The notes below the pieces were generated by a model that saw only the letters and a program-made list of their open reading frames with translations, was not told where the DNA came from and did not search any database. A DNA stretch of 5,164 bases from Myxococcota bacterium. GTDB lineage: Bacteria > Myxococcota_A > Polyangia > HGW-17 > JAJRWW01. Shown here one piece after another: positions 1 through 5,164 of this stretch. A program made the position numbers and the translations under genes. Every line of letters starts with the position of its first letter. The stretch's first letter is position 1. Location: the NCBI GenBank assembly GCA_024276595.1, contig JAJRWW010000653.1:1-5164 (forward strand). Direction: 5' to 3'.

Positions 1-315
1 GCCGAGGCGGACGATGTAGCCGTTGCCATCCCTTTTTGCTGGCTTGCCGTTGATGCAGGAGACGTAGAGGATGCTGCGCTTCGCGTCGTAGAGCACCGAC
101 TCCGGCACATCCAGCCCGCTCACGGACCAGAGCCGGACGAGACCCCGGGCCTGCCTTGCTGGGTGGGAAGGGCTGGCCGGTCTGGCGGCAGGGGCGCGCC
201 CCGTTCTCTCCTTGTCGGCCTTTTTCGCGCCACAGCCGGCAGTGGCAGCGACGGCGGCAGCTCCAAGGATCAACGTGGAGAAGAGGGCTGCAAGCTGCGT
301 CTTCACAGGTGACAT
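1..315 (-). CDS. SMP-30/gluconolactonase-like beta-propeller lipoprotein, N-terminal part (runs off left edge)
   Basis: Only the first 105 codons are in the window. The start at 315 is supported by AGGAG at 327-323, seven bases upstream. Residues 1-28 form a lipoprotein signal peptide: a basic N-region with K5, an Ala/Leu-rich core, and lipobox ATAGC with Cys28 as the lipidation site. The residue after Cys is Gly, so there is no Asp inner-membrane retention signal by the E. coli rule. Residues 30-60 are a Lys/Arg/Pro/Ala-rich linker. From about 62 the chain reads LWSVSGLDVPESVLYD, then ILYVSCING and DGNGYIVRLG. This is the opening blade pattern (PES-x-x-YD, LYVS-x-ING) of SMP-30/gluconolactonase/LRE-type six-bladed propellers, which are often lactonases or ester-binding proteins. 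Metal ligands and active site lie outside the window, so activity cannot be judged. It begins 19 bases after the CocE-like hydrolase stop, so the two are probably co-transcribed. The lipoprotein call is firm; the propeller assignment is likely. Confidence 0.8.
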   Translation of the reverse strand, partial: MSPVKTQLAALFSTLILGAAAVAATAGCGAKKADKERTGRAPAARPASPSHPARQARGLVRLWSVSGLDVPESVLYDAKRSILYVSCINGKPAKRDGNGYIVRLG

Positions 316-322
316 GGGCTCT

Positions 323-327
323 CTCCT
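323..327 (-). promoter_or_regulatory. Ribosome binding site of the beta-propeller lipoprotein gene
   Basis: AGGAG on the minus strand, seven bases before the ATG at 315. It lies inside the 19-base gap after the hydrolase stop codon (337-335). It fixes the start of a partial gene and supports a tightly packed two-gene operon. Confidence 0.75.
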
Positions 328-334
328 CTCCCCG

Positions 335-2914
335 TCAAGGGCGCCCTCTGGTTGGCCTCGGAGGAGTCGCTGCTCTGGCTGCCGCCCGGTTGACCAGCCT
401 GGTGGGGATTCGAGGGAGCAGGACATAGGAAGGGTGTCGGCGGTCATGGAGGATGGTCTGCGTGGCCTTCACGTGGCGCGTCTCGGTCTCGTTGTGGCCG
501 CCGGTGTTGAGGTTGCGCGAGAAAAAGGGGAAGGCGGCTGAGGCGATCTCCACCCTGAGACGCGCGCCCTTGGGGATGGTTATGCCCGTCTGCCACAGGT
601 CGATCTCGTACCGGTAGACCCTGCCCTTCACCAGCAGCCTGGGACGGCTCATGGAGGCTCGGAACCGGGCGCGGATCTTCCCCTGGGCCAGCACGAAGAT
701 CTTGCCCTTGGCGTCCACCTCGCACAGCCGCACGAACCAGTCAGTGTCCCTCGCTGTGGTGGATGCGTGGATGACAGCGGACATGGGGCCGGCGAAGGTG
801 TAGCGGTGGGCCATGGGGGCGCTGGTGTAGACCAGGATGTCCGACCTGCTGCGGGTGACCTTGGCGTGGTGCGCCTGTGCCTGAGCCTTGAGCCTGTCTC
901 CTGAGATGACTTGCCCCTTCTTGCGCCGCGGGGGCTGCCAGAACCGTGGGTCTGGCGTGGGATCCCCCGGGTCGTAGATGTACCGGTCGGAGCGGGCCCG
1001 GCGAACCGGGCGCACCTTGGTCAAGATCCCATCTCCGGCGCTGGTGTTTGCGTGGCCCCCGGAGCTCAGGTACCAGCGCTCCATCCTGGTGCCCTTCAGC
1101 GGATAGGTGTCGCCCTTGAGCCAGGTGTTGGTGCCCATCACGAAGATCTGTACGAGGGGCTCTCGCTCGATGGAGTTCTGGACGCCCTTGAGCCAGCGAT
1201 CGAACCAGCGCAGGTACATCCTCTGCAGGTCCACCAGCGCTCTGGGGCCAAAGTCTCTACCCGCGTGTCGCCTGGTGGCGCGGGCCGTGTGGCCCCACGG
1301 GCCGAGGACGAGCTTTTGGTATCGGTGGTGGTGCTTCTTCATGGCGGCAAAGTTGAGCTTGGATCCAATGCCATCCCCGTCGAACCAGCCAGACTGGTGA
1401 AAGACCGGGATGGAGACCCCCTTGAGCTTGTGCATGAAGCTCGCTCGCCTCCAGTAAGCGTCGTTCGTGGGATGGGAGATCCACTTGCGCCAGTAAGCGT
1501 TCTTCTTGCCCAGGATCCGCTTGTCCAGGTCGATGACCGGCAGGTGCTTGAGCAGGTCCCCGTAGCGACGATCACCGATCTTCTGCATGGCCACACCGTC
1601 CAGTGAGCCCGTTGCCCCGGTCTCCAGGATCTCGGCCCACCAGATGGCCCCAAGGAGGAAGAAGACTCCGTACTCGTAGGGGATGTTGAAAAACGGATCC
1701 GGCGGCGAGACGTTCGGGATGATCGTCACCAGGTGCTTGGGGCGCTCGGCGGCGGCCCACCACTGCACCCAGCCCACGTACGACGCACCGATCATGCCGA
1801 CCTTGCCGGTGGACCAGGGCTGTCGTGCCAGCCACTCGATGGTGTCGTGGCCGTCCTTGCCCTCGTTCACAAAGGGCTCCCACTTTCCCGGGGAGGCGAA
1901 GCGCCCTCGCACGTCCTGCAGCGCCACCGCGTAGCCCCTGGTGGCGTAGAACCTGGCGTCCAGCTCGTTCATCTCCTTCTTGTACGGGGTGCGCACCAGG
2001 ATGACCGGGTACTTGCCGGCTCGCGCCGGGCGGAAGATGGTCGTGGCGAGGCGGAGCCCGTCGCGCATGGGGATCTTGACGTTCCTCTCGACTCGGACCT
2101 TGAAGACCGGCTTGGAGAGCTTCGGATCCACCACGGGCCTGGGTCGAATGGAGGCAAAGCCGCTCCGCACCCAGTAGGCGTAACGGATGGGGATGTCCAC
2201 CAGGAGCACCCGCCCCCTGGCGTCCACGTACACATCCACCGAGCCGGACTGCATGGCCACGGTGAACCGCGAGACCTGGTGGCGTTGCTTGCCCACGGTG
2301 AGAGTGCGGGTCCAGTCCAGTCTGAGCCGTACGCTGGCGACCCGCCCTCCGAGCGGGAACATCTTGACGGTCTGCTCGCCACCCCTGGCCCTGTCGTAAG
2401 CCTCGATCAACGAGGACATCAGCGCAGGGGCCTGGGACTCGTAGAGCACAGCCTCTCGGGGCAGCTTGAGGGCGGTCTTCTTGCCGCGATGGGTGTAGAC
2501 GACCTGACCCCCCTTGCGCGTGGCCAGGAGCGGACCGCCGGGCTTGTGCAGCTCGATCCGCTTCCAGTGACCCCGCTCATCCGGAGTGACGGTCAGCCTT
2601 GTCACCAGGGTCTGCCCGGCGATCTTGACCACCCGCCTGCTCTGGTAGAGGCCGCTCTTCATCCCCTGGTGGTGCACTGTCGCCAGGAGCGTGCCCTTCA
2701 CGTAGAGCAGAAACCGCCCCTGCTCCCTGACAGCACCCACAAGGCGGCCACCGCCCGCGCGAGCATTCGGCCTGGGGCTGGCCGATGTCGTCCCGGTAGA
2801 GCCGCGGACAACGGGATGCCTGGGCGCCGACGGCTCTGGCTGGGGAGCACAAGATGTCGAAAGCAAAAAGAGCGCCGTCAAAGTGGGCCACGCCCGCTCG
2901 GTACGAGTCAGCAT
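335..2914 (-). CDS. CocE/NonD family alpha/beta hydrolase (peptidase S15-like), exported lipoprotein with N-terminal beta-rich region
   Basis: 859 residues. The start at 2914 is chosen because GGGAG lies 8 bases upstream and the protein then opens with a signal peptide; the frame extends upstream to a TTG at 3061, without such support. Residues 1-22 form the lipoprotein signal, ending LSTSC with Cys22 followed by a Pro-rich linker. The -3 residue is Ser rather than Leu, which fits only the broad lipobox pattern. Residues about 51-266 are beta-rich and not recognised as a named domain. Residues about 276-546 are the S15/CocE catalytic fold: MRDG at 283-286, RTPY with probable oxyanion Tyr311, QDVRGR, nucleophile elbow GASYVG with Ser378, GWFD with Asp512, and GPWGH with His542. 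The Ser-Asp-His triad is complete. Residues about 561-833 match the C-terminal jelly-roll domain (LRWFDRWLKG, then a beta-rich end). Family members cleave esters, amides or X-Pro dipeptides; the substrate here is unknown. The protein is larger than typical CocE (about 570 residues) because of the N-terminal region. It is probably envelope-anchored and co-expressed with the downstream lipoprotein. Confidence 0.93.
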   Translation of the reverse strand: MLTRTERAWPTLTALFLLSTSCAPQPEPSAPRHPVVRGSTGTTSASPRPNARAGGGRLVGAVREQGRFLLYVKGTLLATVHHQGMKSGLYQSRRVVKIAGQTLVTRLTVTPDERGHWKRIELHKPGGPLLATRKGGQVVYTHRGKKTALKLPREAVLYESQAPALMSSLIEAYDRARGGEQTVKMFPLGGRVASVRLRLDWTRTLTVGKQRHQVSRFTVAMQSGSVDVYVDARGRVLLVDIPIRYAYWVRSGFASIRPRPVVDPKLSKPVFKVRVERNVKIPMRDGLRLATTIFRPARAGKYPVILVRTPYKKEMNELDARFYATRGYAVALQDVRGRFASPGKWEPFVNEGKDGHDTIEWLARQPWSTGKVGMIGASYVGWVQWWAAAERPKHLVTIIPNVSPPDPFFNIPYEYGVFFLLGAIWWAEILETGATGSLDGVAMQKIGDRRYGDLLKHLPVIDLDKRILGKKNAYWRKWISHPTNDAYWRRASFMHKLKGVSIPVFHQSGWFDGDGIGSKLNFAAMKKHHHRYQKLVLGPWGHTARATRRHAGRDFGPRALVDLQRMYLRWFDRWLKGVQNSIEREPLVQIFVMGTNTWLKGDTYPLKGTRMERWYLSSGGHANTSAGDGILTKVRPVRRARSDRYIYDPGDPTPDPRFWQPPRRKKGQVISGDRLKAQAQAHHAKVTRSRSDILVYTSAPMAHRYTFAGPMSAVIHASTTARDTDWFVRLCEVDAKGKIFVLAQGKIRARFRASMSRPRLLVKGRVYRYEIDLWQTGITIPKGARLRVEIASAAFPFFSRNLNTGGHNETETRHVKATQTILHDRRHPSYVLLPRIPTRLVNRAAARAATPPRPTRGRP

Positions 2915-2922
2915 GATGGCTT

Positions 2923-2927
2923 CTCCC
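2923..2927 (-). promoter_or_regulatory. Ribosome binding site deciding the hydrolase start
   Basis: GGGAG on the minus strand, eight bases before the ATG at 2914. The in-frame ATG five codons upstream (2929) has no purine-rich sequence at the right distance and would put an acidic stretch before the signal peptide, so 2914 is preferred. Confidence 0.7.
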
Positions 2928-2947
2928 ATGCGAGGAAAGGAAGCAAT

Positions 2948-2976
2948 ACGGTAGCGCCTGGGGCTTCGAGACGCAA
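2948..2976 (-). promoter_or_regulatory. Weak candidate promoter for the hydrolase operon
   Basis: On the minus strand, TTGCGT (2976-2971) and TACCGT (2953-2948) are separated by 17 bases. Each keeps only about half of the sigma-70 consensus. The implied leader is about 25 bases and the position fits. The -35 element overlaps the inverted repeat at 2973-2991. The match is poor and it could be a chance hit in the only sensible place for this promoter. Confidence 0.2.
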
Positions 2977-2991
2977 CCGGTACATGGTTGC
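2973..2991. promoter_or_regulatory. Candidate operator: inverted repeat GCAACC-N7-GGTTGC
   Basis: A perfect 6-base inverted repeat with a 7-base spacer spans 19 bases within the divergent intergenic region, about 59-77 bases upstream of the hydrolase start. The size and spacing suit a dimeric helix-turn-helix regulator. It overlaps the best -35 candidate on the minus strand, where a repressor could act. No regulator gene lies in the window, so its partner is unknown. A weak RNA hairpin is an alternative. Confidence 0.35.
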
Positions 2992-3013
2992 CGCTGTCCC
3001 CTGTTTGGGCTCC

Positions 3014-3043
3014 TTGACGTCGCGAGCCATGAAAGGCAATACT
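3014..3043 (+). promoter_or_regulatory. Candidate sigma-70-type promoter for the acyl-CoA synthetase unit
   Basis: TTGACG at 3014-3019 (five of six consensus positions) and AATACT at 3038-3043 (four of six) are 18 bases apart. Transcription would begin near 3050, giving a leader of about 80 bases before the ATG at 3130. An imperfect inverted repeat, GGCTC-N11-GAGCC at 3008-3028, brackets the -35 element. This is the best promoter-like match in the divergent region, but it is unproven. Confidence 0.4.
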
Positions 3044-3116
3044 TCCGCCCACTGTCCCCAATGGATGGTGTTGGCCCAGGTCACAGGGTTGGTGCTGGGC
3101 GTACCCAAAGAATACG

Positions 3117-3124
3117 AGGAGGAG
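3117..3124 (+). promoter_or_regulatory. Strong ribosome binding site deciding the acyl-CoA synthetase start
   Basis: AGGAGGAG contains the full anti-Shine-Dalgarno match AGGAGG (3117-3122), seven bases before the ATG at 3130. It rules out the upstream in-frame ATG at 3061, which has no such site and would add 23 residues not typical of the family. Confidence 0.85.
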
Positions 3125-3129
3125 AGGTC

Positions 3130-4806
3130 ATGACCATCGAGGAACGCTTGCTTCCGCTTCAGAGCGCATTTCGCCACGAGAAGGAGATGCCCGACGCGCT
3201 GTACATGACTCAGCCGATGGGCGGCGGCAGGGTCCGCACGTACACCTGGAGGCAGGCCATGGATGAGGCGCGCCGGATGGCCGCCTACTTCAAGGCCCAG
3301 GGCTTTGAGCCCGGGAGCCGCATCGCCATCCTGTCGAAGAACTGCGCGGAGTTCGTCATCACCGAGCTGGCCATCTGGATGGCTGGACATGTCACCGTGG
3401 CGCTCTTTCCCACCCTGGACGCAAAGACCGTCAGCTACATCCTGGACCACTCCGGCGCGTCCATGATCTTCGTAGGCAAGCTGGATGTGTGGGACGACAT
3501 GAAGCCCGGGGTGCCGGAGGATCTGCCCCGAGTGGCCTACACCCTGGCCCCGCCCAACGACTACAAGAAGTGGGCCGACTGCCTTGCCGAGAGCGAGCCC
3601 GTTGTTGGCGAGCCCCTTCGGGACGGCGACGACACCGCGATGATCATCTACACATCTGGCTCCACGGGACAGCCCAAGGGGGTGGAGATCACCTTCAACA
3701 ACCTCGGCTTCACGAACCAAGGCATTGCCAAGGTGTTCAACATCGGCACCGGAGACAGGCTGCTGTCGTACCTGCCCCTCGCGCACTCCTTCGAGCGCAT
3801 GGCCGTGGAGAACGTCTCCATCTACTCCGCCTGCCAGCTCTTCTTCGCGGAGTCGCTGAACACCTTCGTGCAGGATCTTCAGCGGGCTCGTCCCACCATG
3901 TTCATCTCCGTGCCGCGGCTGTGGCTCAAGTTCCAGCTCGGCGTCTTCAAGAAGATGCCGCCCAAGAAGCTCAAGACCTTCCTCAAGATCCCCATTCTGA
4001 GCTCCATCGTGAAGAAGAAGATCCGCAAGGGCCTTGGGCTGGACGCCACGCGCTACGCCATCAGCGGATCTGCCCCCATCCCGCCGGACCTGGTCCAGTG
4101 GTACCGGGACATCGGGTTGGAGCTGCTGGAGGGCTACGGCATGACCGAGAACATCGCCTTCTCCCACTGCAACCAGCCCGGCAGGACGCGGGTGGGCTAC
4201 GTGGGCCATCCCTTCCCCGGGGTGGAGCACAAGATCGACGACAACGGAGAGATCCTCGTGCGCAGCCCTGCCACCATGAAGGGCTACTACAAAAACCCCG
4301 AGGCCACCAAGGAGGCCATCACCGAGGATGGCTGGTTGCGCACCGGCGACCGGGGAGAGATCGACGAGCAGGGGCGGTTGCGCATCACCGGCCGGGTCAA
4401 GGAGCTCTTCAAGACCTCCAAGGGCAAGTACGTGGCTCCGGTGCCCCTGGAGAACGACATCAACGCCGACCCGCACATCGAGCTCTCCTGCGTGTTTGGC
4501 TCTGGCTACCCGCAGCCATGCGCTGTGGTGCAGCTCGGCGAGGATCTCCGCCCCAAGGTCAGCGATCCCTCGGTCCGCGCCGAGGTGACCGCCGCGCTGA
4601 CCGAGCTCAGGGAGAAGATCAACGCCGAGGTCCCGGTGTACGAGCGCCTCCAGTTCATCGCGGTGGCCACCAAGGACGAGTGGCTCATAGAGAACGGCTA
4701 CCTCACGCCGACCATGAAGATCAAGCGCTCGGTGCTGGAGGAGGCCTACGGCCCGATGCTGGACACCTGGTACGCCGCCAAGGAGCCGGTCATCTGGGAG
4801 GAGTAG
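3130..4806 (+). CDS. Long-chain-type fatty acid--CoA ligase (AMP-binding, FAA1/FadD-like)
   Basis: 558 residues, ATG start with an excellent Shine-Dalgarno sequence. Enzymes of this family activate a carboxylic acid with ATP to an acyl-adenylate and transfer it to CoA. Visible motifs in order are the phosphate-binding loop YTSGSTGQPKG (174-184), PLAHSFERM (216-224), SGSAPIP (312-318), EGYGMTE (334-340), TGDRGEIDEQG (405-415), the hinge and A8 loop GRVKELFKTSKGKYVAP (421-437), and the C-terminal TPTMKIKR (526-533), where Lys530 is the likely catalytic lysine. The full A8 block ending KGKYVAP and the TPT-x-K-x-KR ending are typical of FAA1-type long-chain synthetases rather than acetyl-CoA synthetases. 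The Lys-rich stretch at 274-300 (KKMPPKK, KKKIRKG) replaces a longer insert of eukaryotic enzymes and is basic enough for peripheral membrane contact (inference). No signal peptide is seen; it is cytoplasmic. It lies divergent to the lipoprotein hydrolases and upstream of a probable acyl-CoA dehydrogenase, which fits fatty acid activation for beta-oxidation. Chain-length preference cannot be read from the sequence. Confidence 0.95.
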   Translation: MTIEERLLPLQSAFRHEKEMPDALYMTQPMGGGRVRTYTWRQAMDEARRMAAYFKAQGFEPGSRIAILSKNCAEFVITELAIWMAGHVTVALFPTLDAKTVSYILDHSGASMIFVGKLDVWDDMKPGVPEDLPRVAYTLAPPNDYKKWADCLAESEPVVGEPLRDGDDTAMIIYTSGSTGQPKGVEITFNNLGFTNQGIAKVFNIGTGDRLLSYLPLAHSFERMAVENVSIYSACQLFFAESLNTFVQDLQRARPTMFISVPRLWLKFQLGVFKKMPPKKLKTFLKIPILSSIVKKKIRKGLGLDATRYAISGSAPIPPDLVQWYRDIGLELLEGYGMTENIAFSHCNQPGRTRVGYVGHPFPGVEHKIDDNGEILVRSPATMKGYYKNPEATKEAITEDGWLRTGDRGEIDEQGRLRITGRVKELFKTSKGKYVAPVPLENDINADPHIELSCVFGSGYPQPCAVVQLGEDLRPKVSDPSVRAEVTAALTELREKINAEVPVYERLQFIAVATKDEWLIENGYLTPTMKIKRSVLEEAYGPMLDTWYAAKEPVIWEE

Positions 4807-4826
4807 GCGGTCCTCGGCCAGCTCCC

Positions 4827-4882
4827 TTCGCCCCCCCTTCGCCTCCCCTTCGCCCCCCCTTCGCCCCCCTTCGCCCGTCCCC
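4827..4882. repeat. C-rich tandem repeat (TTCGCCCCCCC-type, five copies), G-quadruplex-capable on the minus strand
   Basis: TTCG recurs at 4827, 4838, 4849, 4860 and 4870, a period of 11, 11, 11 and 10 bases. Each copy is followed by a run of C, with one T interruption in copy 2 and a GT in copy 5. Read on the minus strand there are seven G runs of three or more (opposite 4824-4826, 4831-4837, 4845-4848, 4853-4859, 4864-4869, 4874-4876 and 4879-4882), separated by two to seven bases, which satisfies the usual G3+N1-7 quadruplex pattern several times over. It starts about 20 bases after the synthetase stop codon. No stem-loop plus U-run terminator is visible, so this may be the only structured element between the two plus-strand genes. 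Confidence 0.8.
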
Positions 4883-4907
4883 TCCTGACTCGTACAGCAA
4901 GCACACC

Positions 4908-5164
4908 ATGGGTGGGAGCCAGACGATCATCCCCGACAACCGGCCGGAGATAATCCGGCGAGCTGTCTGGGTGCTCTACCAAGGCTTCCAGAACCTGCCG
5001 GGGCTGACCCGGCGGTGGTCAGGCCCTGGAGTACCTGTCGCCCATGGATCGGCACCTGGGGGAGATCATCCGGAGCTGGGCCGAGGAGGAGGTGATCCCC
5101 CTCCGGCGTGGCTTCGACGAGGACTGGCGAGACCACCGCCTCATCGAGCCGGCCATCCGCAGCC
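4908..5164 (+). CDS. Probable acyl-CoA dehydrogenase, 5' end with apparent frameshift (runs off right edge)
   Basis: From the ATG at 4908 a protein-like segment runs to about 5010 (MGGSQTIIPDNRPEI, then VLYQGFQNLPGL) with nearly all codons ending in G or C. After about 5020 that frame loses its G/C third-position bias. The frame one base further on takes over, reading QALEYLSPMDRHLGE, then AEEEVIPLRR and FDEDWRDHRLIEPA to the window end. The second segment resembles the first helices of acyl-CoA dehydrogenases (the EEEV-x-P then D-E-D pattern). These enzymes catalyse FAD-dependent alpha,beta-dehydrogenation of acyl-CoA. The second frame has a TGA at 5005-5007, so one extra base between about 5008 and 5020 would join the two. 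Alternatively the gene starts at the ATG at 5044 (weak GGAG at 5028-5031, 12 bases away) and the upstream part is not translated. No good ribosome site precedes 4908. It follows the synthetase by about 100 bases on the same strand. The family call is moderate because the flavin-binding and catalytic parts are outside the window. Confidence 0.6.
   Translation, partial: MGGSQTIIPDNRPEIIRRAVWVLYQGFQNLPGLTRRWSGPGVPVAHGSAPGGDHPELGRGGGDPPPAWLRRGLARPPPHRAGHPQ

Noticed and set aside
2994..3059. Direct repeat CTGTCCCC at 2994-3001 and 3052-3059
   Set aside because: Eight bases, 58 apart, in a G+C-rich region with no further shared flanks or helical-phase argument. Probably chance.
2915..3061. N-terminal extension of the hydrolase to a TTG at 3061 (49 extra residues)
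   Set aside because: It would bury the signal peptide inside the protein, has no Shine-Dalgarno sequence, and would occupy the divergent promoter region. The start at 2914 has GGGAG and a clear lipoprotein signal.
3061..3129. Upstream ATG at 3061 as the acyl-CoA synthetase start
   Set aside because: No ribosome site precedes it, whereas AGGAGGAG stands seven bases before the ATG at 3130. The extra 23 residues are not family-like.
1733..3133. Long open frame (466 codons) on the plus strand opposite the CocE-like hydrolase
   Set aside because: It is an antisense shadow with biased composition and no recognisable motif. The opposite strand encodes a complete catalytic triad and signal peptide in context.
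2908..4476. Long open frame (522 codons) on the minus strand opposite the acyl-CoA synthetase
   Set aside because: It is an antisense shadow of a G+C-rich gene. The protein is Gly/His/Leu/Val-rich with no domain pattern, while the plus strand carries all adenylation motifs.
4807..4907. Intrinsic terminator after the acyl-CoA synthetase
   Set aside because: The gap holds the C-rich repeat but no stem-loop followed by a T run on either strand, so I do not call a terminator.
4935..4980. Short inverted repeat GCCGG-N7-CCGGC near 4943-4960
   Set aside because: Self-complementary CCGG tetramers are frequent at this G+C content, and the site lies inside the apparent coding start of the dehydrogenase.

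Overview
The window is G+C-rich with strong G/C preference at third codon positions, and it carries two divergent transcription units around an intergenic control region at about 2915-3129. The two lipoprotein-type hydrolases, the FAA1-like acyl-CoA synthetase and the acyl-CoA dehydrogenase start together suggest a high-GC Gram-negative bacterium, most like Myxococcota or another former deltaproteobacterial lineage. That placement is an inference from style and gene content; there is no marker gene.

Left half, minus strand: a large CocE/NonD (peptidase S15-like) alpha/beta hydrolase (start 2914, stop 335) with a lipoprotein-type signal peptide and an extra N-terminal beta-rich region. It is followed after 19 bases by the start of a second lipoprotein (start 315, running off the left edge) whose visible part resembles the first blade of an SMP-30/gluconolactonase-like beta-propeller. 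Each has its own Shine-Dalgarno sequence and they look like an operon of two exported, membrane-anchored proteins.

Right half, plus strand: a complete long-chain-type (FAA1/FadD-like) acyl-CoA synthetase (3130-4806) with all core adenylation motifs. Next comes a five-copy C-rich repeat (4827-4882) that is G-quadruplex-capable on the minus strand. The 5' end of a probable acyl-CoA dehydrogenase then runs off the right edge. Its coding signal changes frame near 5008-5020, which points to a frameshift or a sequence error.

Together the genes suggest uptake and use of an ester, lactone or acylated substrate: anchored hydrolases outside the cytoplasm could release carboxylic acids, which the synthetase would activate to CoA thioesters for dehydrogenation. 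The physical linkage is seen; the shared pathway is inference. I see no RNA gene, CRISPR array, transposon or phage feature.
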